DNA of 64,000 bases from Lachnospiraceae bacterium (GCA_004556655.1 SFGF01000021.1:24627-88626); one strand, 5' to 3'. Shown: positions 53,315 through 62,920, numbered from the stretch's first letter. The notes: generated by a model not told the origin, from the letters alone. Numbers and translations: made by a program.

Positions 53315-53358
53315 AAAAAAGACAGAGAATCACGTATATCGAAACTCTCTGTCTTTTT
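53315..53358 (-). terminator. Terminator of the GH31 gene
   Basis: AAAAAGACAGAGAGT pairs with a CTCTGTCTTTTT arm, with T6 on the minus strand, 35 bp after the stop of the glycosidase gene. Confidence 0.85.
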
Positions 53359-53392
53359 ACTATAACACTTTATGATGAGACTTTTTCTCAAC

Positions 53393-54904
53393 TCAATCTT
53401 CTGTTTTCCAGAGGCAGATTGGATGTCCCGGCTTCCCATCCAGAATGATTCTTTTCCCACCATCCAGTACCGTATGATCTTCCTGTTTCCATTTTCCCTC
53501 CGGAAGATCCACGTACCTGCTGTTTTTCCCTTTTTCACAAATTGGCGCCACCAGCAGTCTGTCACCCAGCATAAACTGTGTATTCACCTGTTCCATACCC
53601 TGTCCCGGAAATTCATATTCCATATAACGCACAATCGGTTCCCCTGTCTCTTCTGCATGATGCCATACTCTTTCCATATATGCACTATAGTTTTCACGGG
53701 TCCGTACACACTCTCTGACTTTTTCAAAATTCTCTTTTTTCAATACCCTCCATGGGGCGGCAGAAAACTGCATCACAGGAAGGAGGCAGGCTATTTCCCC
53801 ATGACGAACAAACAATTCTTCATCCAGCCTGTCACTGTTTTCCTGAAAATTCAGATATTCTCCTCCTCCGATCATATCCGGACTTCCAAAAGGCATTCCC
53901 AGAATTCCCTGTGCCAGTGTATCCGGAAGCAATGCATTCACACCATGTATGCTCCAGTCATGAGGTTTATCACAGAGACGCTGCATCAGTGCCATACCAC
54001 CTGCTTTCCATGCTGCACGAAATTCATTCAATGTATACTGTTCTCCAAAAGTACACCACAGGCGGCACATTTCCCCTGGAGTCACATTCCCTTTTGTCAC
54101 CATACTTTCCGGATAAAAACAACAGTCCCCGGCATCAAACTTAAAACCGTCCACACCCAGATCCTGCAGTGCATCCAACTGTGTTTTCAGCCAACGCAGC
54201 GCTTCCGGATTGGAAAGATCCAAAGACGCAGAGTAACCATTCCACCATTCCGTGATCATTGGTTTACCATTCGTATTTTTTATCAAAATATCCATATCTC
54301 TCGCCTGTCGGTAAGCCAGTGTATCTGCAGTCACAAACGGACATAACCACAACATAACCGTAAATCCCATCTGATGCAGCTCAGCAATCATTTCTTTTGC
54401 ACGAGGAAATTTCTCATAGCTAAACGTCCATCTTCCATAATAATCCGACCATCCGTCATCTATCATCAAAATACCGACAGGCAGATCGTTTTCCAGAATG
54501 CTATGTGCATACTTCAATACGTCCTTTTCATTCTGATAAAATGTCAGTTCAATCCAGGTATTATAAACCGGCTGTCTGACCATTCTTTCATCCAGTTTCT
54601 TTTCTCCAAATGGAAAATGATCCCTCATCGCTTCCAGATAGGCATCTTTTAACGTTCCTTCCGTATCTGATACCTGCACTTCTCCTGTGATTGTCAGTTC
54701 ATTCTCCCGGAATTCTGCGAGAAATCCTTCCTCCCCCCAGATATACCTTCCCTTGCTGGAGAGAAGAAGTGGAGCAGCCTGATTGGGCGAAAGGTTCACT
54801 CTTAAATCTATGACTTTATTCTCACCGGGAGCCACCGGCATGGAAGACGAGCCATATACATAACCGCCATACCAGAATTCATTTTCTCTGAATCTTATTT
54901 TCAT
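53393..54904 (-). CDS. Glycoside hydrolase family 31 (alpha-glycosidase)
   Basis: A 503-residue cytoplasmic enzyme (no signal peptide). The barrel shows LPVGILMIDDGWSDYYGRWTFSYEKFP, GFTVMLWLCPFV and the nucleophile Asp in GVDGFKFDAGD, with the ending MLGDRLLVAPICEKGKNSRYVDLPEGKW. It is short for GH31 (often 650-800), lacking much of the N-terminal beta-sandwich, and resembles the YicI/alpha-xylosidase-to-sulfoquinovosidase range without deciding among them. Start at MKIRFREN, with GAGG upstream. A TetR gene lies directly upstream. Confidence 0.85.
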   Translation of the reverse strand: MKIRFRENEFWYGGYVYGSSSMPVAPGENKVIDLRVNLSPNQAAPLLLSSKGRYIWGEEGFLAEFRENELTITGEVQVSDTEGTLKDAYLEAMRDHFPFGEKKLDERMVRQPVYNTWIELTFYQNEKDVLKYAHSILENDLPVGILMIDDGWSDYYGRWTFSYEKFPRAKEMIAELHQMGFTVMLWLCPFVTADTLAYRQARDMDILIKNTNGKPMITEWWNGYSASLDLSNPEALRWLKTQLDALQDLGVDGFKFDAGDCCFYPESMVTKGNVTPGEMCRLWCTFGEQYTLNEFRAAWKAGGMALMQRLCDKPHDWSIHGVNALLPDTLAQGILGMPFGSPDMIGGGEYLNFQENSDRLDEELFVRHGEIACLLPVMQFSAAPWRVLKKENFEKVRECVRTRENYSAYMERVWHHAEETGEPIVRYMEYEFPGQGMEQVNTQFMLGDRLLVAPICEKGKNSRYVDLPEGKWKQEDHTVLDGGKRIILDGKPGHPICLWKTED

Positions 54905-54946
54905 AATCAATTCCTCACTTTCTTATTTTTTCTTCACGAGTCAATC

Positions 54947-55483
54947 TCATGATTCTTGCCATCTATGCCTGTAAAGAATATCTGCCAATACCTCCACAGA
55001 TTCTTTTTCACCATTTTCCAACCATGCCATATAAGCGCTGAGCAATGAACCCTCATATGCACATAAAAGGTAATACTGTTCAACTGACGGTTCTTTTTCT
55101 TTAAAATAAGTATCCAGCAAGTAAGAACTCAGTGCATCAAACAATAAATTCTGCATACCGATTTTGATAATACATTTGATAAAATTTTTATATTTCACAA
55201 AATACTGGAAGCACTGCAGAATATTTTCGTATTCTCCATAACGTTTTCCTTTTTTCAATTTCCCCGCTTCTCGTCTATATTTCTCCACAATCTCATCCAT
55301 GTACTTTTTGAATACGTCTTCTTTGGAAGTATAATTTCTATAATAGGTCATCCGGGACACACCTGCCCGATCTGTAAGCTCCGAAATCGTAATTGCGGAA
55401 AAAGGTTTTTGTTCTGTCAACTGAATCAAAGCAGTAACGATACATTCCTTTGCCAATTGATTGGACTGGTTTTTCTTCTTCAT
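54947..55483 (-). CDS. TetR/AcrR-family transcriptional regulator
   Basis: A 178-residue regulator with an N-terminal helix-turn-helix (ALIQLTEQKPFSAITISELTDRAGVSRMTYYRNYTSKEDVF) and a helical ligand-binding domain. It looks like the DhaS/TetR_C group. I start it at ATG 55483 (MKKKNQSN), with GGAGG eight bases away. It precedes the GH31 gene on the same strand by about 40 bp and may control it. Confidence 0.88.
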   Translation of the reverse strand: MKKKNQSNQLAKECIVTALIQLTEQKPFSAITISELTDRAGVSRMTYYRNYTSKEDVFKKYMDEIVEKYRREAGKLKKGKRYGEYENILQCFQYFVKYKNFIKCIIKIGMQNLLFDALSSYLLDTYFKEKEPSVEQYYLLCAYEGSLLSAYMAWLENGEKESVEVLADILYRHRWQES

Positions 55484-55571
55484 GGACAAATCCTCCTGTT
55501 CCCATTGTAAATAGGCTTCCTAGAAAATGCAACCGAAAATAACCTGCTTAATCGGATTCTCCAAAAACAGA

Positions 55572-55606
55572 AAAGGCCGGGAAAGTGTATATGTTTTACA
55601 CTTCAC
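55572..55606. other. Stem-loop upstream of the truncated AraC gene
   Basis: GCCGG..AAGTGTA and TACACTT..CCGGC arms form a 13-bp interrupted stem. It has no clear T-run; possibly a leftover terminator or operator. Confidence 0.35.
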
Positions 55607-55633
55607 CGGCTCATCTCTACATCCAAGTTCATC

Positions 55634-56071
55634 ATGGATACACCGTTTTTTCGTTTGGAAGCAGAAGGCATCATTTTGCAGACAGTAGCACAGCTCATCC
55701 GCTATTTTTCCTCAACATCTGCCGTACAACTTGCTGATACTCACTTAATGACCATTGACCGAATCCGCAAAGTTATGTCCTACGTAGAAGAACATTATAA
55801 AGAAAACATATCCCTGCAGGATGTTTCTGATCTCCTGGGTATAGGAAAAGAGTATTTCTGCCGCTTTTTCAAGAAAAATATGGGAATTTCTTTTTTACAA
55901 TATCTGAATGAAGTCCGTCTGTCTCATATCTATCAGGGTCTTATGGACACCGATCTTCCTATTGCTGAACTCATGGAAGAAAACGGATTTTCCAATCAGA
56001 AATTATTTAACCGTTCTTTTAAAGAATTGTATGGATGTACACCTTCTTCCGTACGCAAAGCACCCGATTAA
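55634..56071 (+). pseudogene. N-terminally truncated AraC-family regulator
   Basis: A 145-residue ORF containing only the linker and the complete C-terminal double helix-turn-helix of an AraC protein (ISLQDVSDLLGIGKEYFCRFFKK; LPIAELMEENGFSNQKLFNRSFKELYGCTPSSVRK). The cupin half is missing and no usable ribosome site precedes the ATG, so it is probably a gene remnant. It overlaps the convergent degV stop by four bases. Confidence 0.65.
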
Positions 56072-56940
56072 TTGCTTCTGTTTTTCACACAAATTGCCGT
56101 TCCCACAGCTCCTGGACCCACATGGCTTCCGATACAGACCGCTAACGGATTATAGTATACCTCCATCTGTGGAAATGCATCCGCCACCTCATTTTTCCAT
56201 TGTTCCTCTTCCTCCCGGCTAAGTCCTGAACCTGCGGTTCCGATCACGATCCTGCTTCTGTCTATTGATTGAAACCGGGTATTCAGATCATTTTTAACTG
56301 CTTCTATCATTTTATGTCTGCATTTTTTCATGCCCCTTACTTTGGCATATGCATCCAACTTTTCTCCCTGAATCGTGAGGATTGGTTTCACATTAAATAC
56401 TGCGCCCAAAGCCGCACCGGCCGGCGTAATCCTTCCTCCTTTTTTCAGGAATTCCAGTGTATCCACCGCTATATAAATACTGGAATCATATGCAGAATCT
56501 TCCAGTTTCCTTCTGATTTCTTCAGCAGATTTCCCGTCTTTCGCCATGTCTACAGCATCCAGTACAGATTCTCGCATTGGTATGGAAATTTGATGATTAT
56601 CCACAACACATACTTTTCCATCAAATTCTCTGGAAAGACTGACAGCAGTCTCGCAGGAATTACTTAATCCGCTGGACATGGGAATATATACCACCTGGTC
56701 ATATCCGGATTCCAAAATCTGATTCCACATCTCCATTACAAATCCCGGAGCCGGCTGAGATGTGGAAATATCCTTTCCATTGATAAGGCTTTGATAAAAA
56801 CTTTCCTGTGTAAGATCCTGTCCTTCGAAATGTGTTTCTCCGTCAATAATCACAGGCATAGCAATCAGGAAAATCCCCATTTCTTCTGCTTCTATTTTTG
56901 TAATCCCACTGTTGCTGTCCGTCATAACTGCCGTCCTCAT
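56068..56940 (-). CDS. DegV-family fatty-acid-binding protein
   Basis: A 290-residue DegV protein that binds a fatty acid for the FakA/FakB exogenous fatty-acid kinase system. It begins MRTAVMTDSNSGITKIEAEEMGI, with STSQPAPG and YIPMSSGLSNSCETA typical of FakB. I start it at ATG 56940, with AAGGAGGATTAT upstream. Single gene. Confidence 0.93.
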   Translation of the reverse strand: MRTAVMTDSNSGITKIEAEEMGIFLIAMPVIIDGETHFEGQDLTQESFYQSLINGKDISTSQPAPGFVMEMWNQILESGYDQVVYIPMSSGLSNSCETAVSLSREFDGKVCVVDNHQISIPMRESVLDAVDMAKDGKSAEEIRRKLEDSAYDSSIYIAVDTLEFLKKGGRITPAGAALGAVFNVKPILTIQGEKLDAYAKVRGMKKCRHKMIEAVKNDLNTRFQSIDRSRIVIGTAGSGLSREEEEQWKNEVADAFPQMEVYYNPLAVCIGSHVGPGAVGTAICVKNRSN

Positions 56941-57130
56941 AGATATAATCCTCCTTATACTAAGTGTGACAAATTCATAAGTTTTGTTCCAACTGAAAAT
57001 CAAAATTCTTATTGACTCTACAACAATTACAGAGTTTATGATATATATTGATATAAAGGTAAAGTTCTATATCCATTTGCCTTTTTATTCATCAATTCAA
57101 AAGAAAGAACAGGAGACTGATACTAGCCAT

Positions 57131-58480
57131 ATGAAACAAAACACACTAACAGAAGGTAACATTCTGAAAACACTTCTCTTTTTTGCAGTACCATTCCTGA
57201 TTGCCAATATTCTGCAATCTTTATATGGAGCAGTCGATCTTTTCGTTGTGGGAAAATACTGCGGTGCCGAAAGTGTAGCTGCTGTCTCAACAGGAACACA
57301 AGTAACCCAAATCATTACCAGCCTGATCACAGGACTTACTCTGGGAGGTACTATATTAATCGGAGATGGCATGGGAAAAAAAGATTTTGAAAGCGTAAAA
57401 AAGATCATCGGTACTACGCTGACAATATTTGCTGTATTTGCGATCATACTTACCGTCTTAATGCTGTTTTTTGAAAGACAGCTTTTGACCCTTCTCCATA
57501 CTCCACAGGAATCTTTTGAACTTACTGTCCAATATGTCACTGTCTGCTCGTTGGGAAATATTTTTATTTGCGGTTACAACGCGATCAGTGCCGTGCTTCG
57601 CGGGTATGGTGATTCCACACGTCCTATGTGCTTTGTAGGAATAGCCTGCATCATCAACATTCTTCTCGATTTCATTTTTGTAAAATATCTTGGACTGAAT
57701 GTTGTGGGAACCGCTCTGGCAACTGTAATCTCACAGGCTTTAAGTATGATGATTGCCATTGTATATTTAAAGAAAAAAGAGTTTCTCTTTGATTTCCGCA
57801 TAAAAAGTTTTTATCCCGTAGGAATTTATGCAAAAAAATTGGCTCAGGTGGGAATCCCTATCTCTCTGCAGGAACTGATGGTGAGAATTTCCTTTCTGTA
57901 CCTGACAGCCGTCATGAACAACTGTGGTGTCTATGCTGCTTCTGTCGTTGGGATCGGTGCCAAGTATGATGTATTTGCCATGCTCACAGCCACCTCTATG
58001 GCCAGTGCACTGGCTGCCATCACTGCCCAGAATATCGGTGCCAGAAAACCGGAACGGGCAAAAAAGAGTCTGTGGTACGGTCTTAGTTTCGCCCTCTTTG
58101 TTTCCTGTCTGTTCTGGCTGTGGGCACAGTTCAGTCCTCAGTCCATGATCCGTGTTTTCAGCAATGATCCAAATGTGATTGCCGCAGGAGTACCGTATTT
58201 TACTTCATGCAGTTATGACTACATTCTGGTAACGATTGTATTCTGTCTCAACGGCTATCTGAACGGAAGACAAAAAACTGTATGGACAATGATCAGCTGC
58301 AGCGCCGGAGCTTTATTTTTAAGAATTCCACTGGTATGGTTCTTCGGTAATCATTTTCCTGATGATCTTGGAATGCTGGGAAGAATTGCACCCACTGTTT
58401 CTGGTATTATGGCCTGTTACACACTGATTTATGTATTATGGGAAGGAAGAAAGGTGAGAAATCAGCGATATGAATCATAA
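57131..58480 (+). CDS. MATE-family multidrug efflux transporter (with MerR regulator)
   Basis: A 449-residue, twelve-helix exporter of the NorM/DinF-like MATE group: SLYGAVDLFVVGKYCGAESVAAVSTGTQV and GYNAISAVLRGYGDSTRPMCFVGIACIINILLDFIFV. I start it at MKQNTLTEGN (57131); GGAG lies 14-17 bases upstream, which is far, so the start is less certain. The MerR gene overlaps its 3' end by 11 bp, so the two form an operon. Confidence 0.92.
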   Translation: MKQNTLTEGNILKTLLFFAVPFLIANILQSLYGAVDLFVVGKYCGAESVAAVSTGTQVTQIITSLITGLTLGGTILIGDGMGKKDFESVKKIIGTTLTIFAVFAIILTVLMLFFERQLLTLLHTPQESFELTVQYVTVCSLGNIFICGYNAISAVLRGYGDSTRPMCFVGIACIINILLDFIFVKYLGLNVVGTALATVISQALSMMIAIVYLKKKEFLFDFRIKSFYPVGIYAKKLAQVGIPISLQELMVRISFLYLTAVMNNCGVYAASVVGIGAKYDVFAMLTATSMASALAAITAQNIGARKPERAKKSLWYGLSFALFVSCLFWLWAQFSPQSMIRVFSNDPNVIAAGVPYFTSCSYDYILVTIVFCLNGYLNGRQKTVWTMISCSAGALFLRIPLVWFFGNHFPDDLGMLGRIAPTVSGIMACYTLIYVLWEGRKVRNQRYES

Positions 58481-59315
58481 CGGATTATTTCGAATCGGAG
58501 AAGTATCAAAGCTATTTCATGTAAGTATCAGTATTCTCCGGCATTATGACAAAATTGGCCTTTTAAAACCAGAATATACTGATCCGGATACCGGATATCG
58601 TTACTACAGTACTCGGCAGTTTGAATGTCTGAATACCATCCGTTATCTGAGAGCACTGGATATGCCTCTTGAAAAAATATCCGGTTTTTTGCAAAACAGA
58701 AATATTGACAGCATCCATAGTTTACTGATTGAACAACAACATGAAGTAAAACGACGGCGACAAGAGCTTGCCCTCATTGAGCATAAAATTGAAAAACGTC
58801 TCCAGCAGCTGGAAGACGCTCTGTCTTCCCAACTGGATGTAATCACGCTAATCCGTAATCCGGCACGCAGACTTACTGCGATTCGCAGGGAATTGTCCCC
58901 TTCTAATTATCTGGATCTGGAATATTCTATACGGGAACTGGAGCAGTCTGAAGAAAATTCCGTGACTTTTCTGGGTAAAGTCGGTTTGGGGATATCCGAG
59001 AAAAATCTTAACCATCACCGATATCGCCCTTATGACATCGTCTTTATCCTTCTGGATGAGGAAGATCAGTTTAACGGGAAGACTATTTTCCTCCCGGAAG
59101 AGACCTGCCTTTCCATACGTTTTCAGGGCGGTCATGAAAGAGCACCGGAGTATTACGAAAAATTGATGTCTTATATCGAACAAAATCATTATTCTGTCAC
59201 AGGTTTTTCAAAAGAAATCACCATGATCGATTATGGACTGACGGATGTTGTGACCAGATTCGTGACGGAGATTCAAATACCGATAAGTTCTATTTTTGAA
59301 CCCCATCAGAAATAA
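58470..59315 (+). CDS. MerR-family regulator with GyrI-like effector domain
   Basis: A 281-residue regulator. The N-terminal winged helix (LFRIGEVSKLFHVSISILRHYDKIGLLKPEYTDPDTGYRYYSTRQFECLNTIRYLRALDMPLEKI) and a coiled coil (about 85-120) lead to a GyrI/BmrR-like ligand domain (about 125-281). BmrR-type proteins bind lipophilic toxins and activate exporter genes, so it likely governs the overlapping MATE gene. Confidence 0.92.
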   Translation: MNHNGLFRIGEVSKLFHVSISILRHYDKIGLLKPEYTDPDTGYRYYSTRQFECLNTIRYLRALDMPLEKISGFLQNRNIDSIHSLLIEQQHEVKRRRQELALIEHKIEKRLQQLEDALSSQLDVITLIRNPARRLTAIRRELSPSNYLDLEYSIRELEQSEENSVTFLGKVGLGISEKNLNHHRYRPYDIVFILLDEEDQFNGKTIFLPEETCLSIRFQGGHERAPEYYEKLMSYIEQNHYSVTGFSKEITMIDYGLTDVVTRFVTEIQIPISSIFEPHQK

Positions 59316-59324
59316 GTGTTCATT

Positions 59325-60185
59325 TCAGAGTACCACAATTCCCGGAAGACAGTGGTACTCTGCTCCGTGTTTCAATCCTACTATAAAGTCCTCAATACTC
59401 CTGCTCAGATATGTTCCAAGTTTTTTGTCATCCTCATATTTTTCCCTGACCATTCTGTCGTTCAGTGACAACAGAACTTTTCGAATATGTTCCTCATTGT
59501 TTGCCTGTACCCAATATTCTAACTTTTTATAATCTTCTTCACTTGGTACTGTATCCGGACGTTTACCGATCAAAGTACATGACAGAATATTCCGATAGAT
59601 GATATCACAGAGATTAAAAAACTGTGTCCGATAATCAGAGTGAAAGCTTTGCAGTTTCTCACAGATATATGTTTCCGGCAATTTTTTCATGAATTTTTGT
59701 TCCATACAAATAGAATTCATGTATACTTCTATGGCATCAATTCCATGCCTCCCCTCCACAGGACAAAGTGTAGGATAATCCATGGTAATGATGGTCTCCT
59801 GAGGTGCAAACTGAGGGTCATAGTATAATAAAAATCCCGGTATCGCCCTGAGAACGGTATCTCTGTAATTGTCATTTCCATAAAAATGAAAATCCAGAAT
59901 CATCTCATTATACTGTTTTTGTACCTGTTTCACTTTTTCAAGAACTTTTTGATATCCCAGCCGATATGCTTCTCCTGCAGATTTTTCCCCAAGAGCTATC
60001 GGAAGATCTTCCATTTCTACTGCCTCATATACGGATTCATACTCTTTGATACAATATATTACTGCATCCATTAACTGCTGCGCCTTTTCATAAGTCACGG
60101 AAGTGCTTTCGTTACCGGTATATTTCTTTACAAGATCTGCCACAATCGGAATCAATTCTTCCATTTTATATTCACTGTTTTCCAT
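59325..60185 (-). CDS. Conserved hypothetical protein, resembles DUF6179
   Basis: A 286-residue, mostly helical soluble protein with no signal or membrane segment. Features: YYDPQFAPQETIITMDYPTLCPVEGRHGIDAIEVYMNSI, with clustered Asp/Glu/His that could be an active or metal site. It follows the second hypothetical gene by three bases, so the pair is co-translated. From memory this resembles the DUF6179 proteins that occur beside DUF6323 in Lachnospiraceae; unverified. No function known. Confidence 0.65.
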   Translation of the reverse strand: MENSEYKMEELIPIVADLVKKYTGNESTSVTYEKAQQLMDAVIYCIKEYESVYEAVEMEDLPIALGEKSAGEAYRLGYQKVLEKVKQVQKQYNEMILDFHFYGNDNYRDTVLRAIPGFLLYYDPQFAPQETIITMDYPTLCPVEGRHGIDAIEVYMNSICMEQKFMKKLPETYICEKLQSFHSDYRTQFFNLCDIIYRNILSCTLIGKRPDTVPSEEDYKKLEYWVQANNEEHIRKVLLSLNDRMVREKYEDDKKLGTYLSRSIEDFIVGLKHGAEYHCLPGIVVL

Positions 60186-60188
60186 CTT

Positions 60189-60725
60189 CTACTCCCAACA
60201 CATATTTCTAAGTATTTCCATATAAAGTTCTTTATCCCATCCCTGATTCTCAGCGAACTGCCCGTATTGTGTAAATCCATCTGTTTTCTGAAATCCACGG
60301 TACCCACCTCTGATCACCCTGGCAAATACATCAAGGCAGGTTCCTTCCAGATAATCCAGATCCCCAAAACAAACCGTTTCATACTGTTCTTTCATAAAAT
60401 GAAGCAGTTCATCGTCTGTCATTTCATCCTGTGTCTCATTTTTATATAGGTAAAAAATATTCTGCAGTCTGATCAGTGTATCCGTATAATTATCCTGATG
60501 AATATAACCGGAATCACAAAATTCATAAATAATCTTTGGCATGATACCCTCACCAAATTCCACTCTCTGCTGCTCTTTCAGACTGTTTATTTTTTCCTGA
60601 ACCAGAAGCTGTGCATCAGCAGCTGATAAAGTAAGTCCGAATTGTTCCGTATATTGATTTGTCTTTCTCAGACTTTCCAGCTGATTTGCTTCTGATATTA
60701 TTTGCATCCATTTCTTTTCATCCAT
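60189..60725 (-). CDS. Conserved hypothetical protein, resembles DUF6323
   Basis: A 178-residue soluble helical protein: LTLSAADAQLLVQEKINSLKEQQRVEFGEGIMPKIIYEFCDSGYIHQDNYTDTLIRLQNIFYLYKNE, then DDELLHFMKEQYE and YLEGTCLDVFARVIRGGY. It recalls DUF6323, a partner of DUF6179 (family assignment from memory). AAAGGAG lies before the ATG. It leads a two-gene operon with the larger protein. No function known. Confidence 0.65.
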   Translation of the reverse strand: MDEKKWMQIISEANQLESLRKTNQYTEQFGLTLSAADAQLLVQEKINSLKEQQRVEFGEGIMPKIIYEFCDSGYIHQDNYTDTLIRLQNIFYLYKNETQDEMTDDELLHFMKEQYETVCFGDLDYLEGTCLDVFARVIRGGYRGFQKTDGFTQYGQFAENQGWDKELYMEILRNMCWE

Positions 60726-60837
60726 GCTGATAACTCCTTTTCCTCTCTGGAATCCCTTGAATTGTATTGTGTTTGCATGATTATATTCCGTAAGCTATAA
60801 AGTTACCAGACTTAAAATTTTGCCGATTTTGTGGTAA

Positions 60838-60914
60838 TATAATGGTACAAAAATAAAATTTTTATTCAAAAAGATGCATTCGCTCTCGATAGCAGCGTAT
60901 GCATTATTTTTTTC
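60838..60914 (+). ncRNA. Possible small transcript ending in an orphan terminator
   Basis: A hairpin ATGCATTCGCT/AGCGTATGCAT (60874-60884, 60894-60904; one mismatch) followed by TATTTTTTTC is a good plus-strand terminator, but no plus-strand gene lies upstream for 1.5 kb. TATAAT at 60838-60843 is a possible -10; the -35 is poor. Transcript would be about 65 nt. Confidence 0.3.
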
Positions 60915-60934
60915 TAAATATATCACACAGGCTA

Positions 60935-60978
60935 TTGACAATTATACCTGGTCAAAATATAATTACTATTAGTAATTA
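60935..60978 (+). promoter_or_regulatory. Promoter and MarR operator of the MarR-MATE operon
   Basis: TTGACA (60935-60940), 17 bp, TATAAT (60958-60963): a near-consensus sigma-A promoter. A perfect 19-bp palindrome TAATTACTA-T-TAGTAATTA (60960-60978) overlaps the -10 and start point, with a further TAGTAATTA half-site just after. This is typical of MarR autorepression. Confidence 0.85.
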
Positions 60979-61077
60979 TTTGTAGTAATTATCAAAAATA
61001 ATTAAGCTTTCCATACTGCTTCAGGTTTTCATCCCTGAGGCCTTACAACATAAAACATCCTGAGAGGAGGTGTGCTT

Positions 61078-61527
61078 ATGGATCGAAATAGCTTGAAGCA
61101 TCTGCTGGATGCCTGTTTCACTGCAAAACGTATTGTTGAAACTCTGCCCCAACTACCTGAAGGTATGAAACCTCGTCATATTCATGTTATGGATGCCATT
61201 CAGGAAATCAACTCCATTCAGGGAATATGTCGTGTCAGTGACGTGAGTACACGATTAAACATTACCATGCCCAGTATTACCAAACTGATTCAGGAACTGG
61301 AACAACTTGGTCTTGTGACAAAACAGCCGGATCCCAACGATAAGCGTGCAGCACTGCTTTTCCTGACAGATGACGGAACAGCATGCGTAACGAAACATGT
61401 ACTTGATTTTCATACCGCCTGGGCCGAGGCTCTAAGTGATGTCAGTGATGAGCAGGCTCAGGAGGTAATTGATATTATTGAAAAATTGCGGCTTTCGATG
61501 CCGGGAATACAGGGAGGAAAGAATTGA
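61078..61527 (+). CDS. MarR-family transcriptional regulator
   Basis: A 149-residue winged-helix repressor: HVMDAIQEINSIQGICRVSDVSTRLNITMPSITKLIQELEQLGLVTKQPDPNDKRAALLFLTDDG. I start it at ATG 61078, with GGAGG seven bases upstream. It precedes a MATE gene by one base and the operator at 60960-60978, so it very likely represses itself and the exporter until a toxic ligand binds. Confidence 0.93.
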   Translation: MDRNSLKHLLDACFTAKRIVETLPQLPEGMKPRHIHVMDAIQEINSIQGICRVSDVSTRLNITMPSITKLIQELEQLGLVTKQPDPNDKRAALLFLTDDGTACVTKHVLDFHTAWAEALSDVSDEQAQEVIDIIEKLRLSMPGIQGGKN

Positions 61528-61528
61528 T

Positions 61529-62875
61529 ATGAAAAACGAAAATGAACTTTCATTTGTAGAAGGACCGGTTTTTGGCGCTCTTATAAAATTCGCACTGCCG
61601 GTACTGGGTGCTTTGATCCTTCAGGCCGCCTATGGAGCTGTCGATCTTATGGTGGTAGGACAGTTTGGAGATGCTTCCAGTATTTCCGCTGTTGGAACCG
61701 GAAGTACATTTATGCAGATGGTAACCTTTGTCATAACCAGCCTTGCTATGGGTTCCACTGTCATCATAGGACAGCACATTGGCGAGGACATACCAAAAAA
61801 AGCCGGTGATGCTGTGGGAACCACCATTGTATTATTTGCGATTGTAGGTATCATTCTGACGATACTTCTGGAGCTAGGTGCAGGCGGTCTTATGACTTTA
61901 CTTCAGGTACCGGAAGCTTCCTACGATAAGGCTGTCACCTACGTACGGATCTGTTCCGGCGGTATTCTGATCATCATTGCTTACAATGTAATCAGCGGTA
62001 TTCTGAGAGGTGTTGGAAATGCCAATCTACCCTTTATCTTCGTTGGTATTGCCTGTGTAGTAAATATTATCGGCGATTTTCTGTTCGTTGCTGTTCTCCA
62101 TATGGATGCTGCCGGTGCTGCACTGGCTACCGTTCTCGCTCAGCTCGTATCTGTAATTGCATCACTTTTTGTACTCCAGAAACAAAGCCTTCCTGTCTCT
62201 TTCTCACGACAGCAATGCAGAATATACGGAAACGAATTGAAAAAAATATTGAATATAGGCGTACCGATCGCTCTGCAGGAAGCTATGGTACAGGTTTCAT
62301 TTCTTGTCATCAATACTATTGTTAATAATATGGGACTTATGCCTTCTGCCGGTTATGGTGTTGCACAAAAAATCGTATCCTTCATCATGTTGGTACCATC
62401 TTCCGTCATGCAGACTGTATCTGCTTTCGTTGCTCAGAATATTGGAGCCGGAAAGCCGGATCGTGCAAAAAGAGGCTATTTCACTGCCATGATCACTGGA
62501 TGTACTGTGGGAATCTTTATTTTCCTGGCCGGATTTTTCGGCGGAGGACTTTTATCTTCACTATTTACCAGTGATGCAGACGTTATTGCACAGAGTGCGC
62601 TTTATCTGAAAGGCTTTTCTGTTGACTGTATCCTTACCTGTATCCTGTTCAGCAGTATCGGATTTTTCAACGGATCCGGCAACAGTATTCCTGTTATGAT
62701 TCAGGGAATCTCTTCTGCTTTCCTGATCCGTATCCCGGTATCAATCCTGATGTCAAAATTACCCAATACTTCCCTGATGCTGGTAGGATTTGCAACTCCG
62801 ATCACAACTATCTACGGTATTATTTTCTTTGTTGTCTGTTTTGCTCTGCTGCGTCGCAAAGCCGCCAGATCATAA
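61529..62875 (+). CDS. MATE-family multidrug efflux transporter (with MarR regulator)
   Basis: A 448-residue twelve-helix MATE exporter: QAAYGAVDLMVVGQFGDASSISAVGTGSTFMQMVTF and AYNVISGILRGVGNANLPFIFVGIACVVNIIGDFLFV. It is a paralogue of the exporter at 57131-58480 with the same motif order. I start it at ATG 61529, one base after the MarR stop, with GGGAGG upstream. Confidence 0.94.
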   Translation: MKNENELSFVEGPVFGALIKFALPVLGALILQAAYGAVDLMVVGQFGDASSISAVGTGSTFMQMVTFVITSLAMGSTVIIGQHIGEDIPKKAGDAVGTTIVLFAIVGIILTILLELGAGGLMTLLQVPEASYDKAVTYVRICSGGILIIIAYNVISGILRGVGNANLPFIFVGIACVVNIIGDFLFVAVLHMDAAGAALATVLAQLVSVIASLFVLQKQSLPVSFSRQQCRIYGNELKKILNIGVPIALQEAMVQVSFLVINTIVNNMGLMPSAGYGVAQKIVSFIMLVPSSVMQTVSAFVAQNIGAGKPDRAKRGYFTAMITGCTVGIFIFLAGFFGGGLLSSLFTSDADVIAQSALYLKGFSVDCILTCILFSSIGFFNGSGNSIPVMIQGISSAFLIRIPVSILMSKLPNTSLMLVGFATPITTIYGIIFFVVCFALLRRKAARS

Positions 62876-62883
62876 GTTGAAAT

Positions 62884-62920
62884 AAAAAGTGCTCCAATTT
62901 TTTTCATGGGGCACTTTTTA
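62884..62920. terminator. Bidirectional terminator between MATE and LysR genes
   Basis: AAAAAGTGC and GCACTTTTT arms with A- and T-runs at the ends; serves the two convergent genes. Confidence 0.85.
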
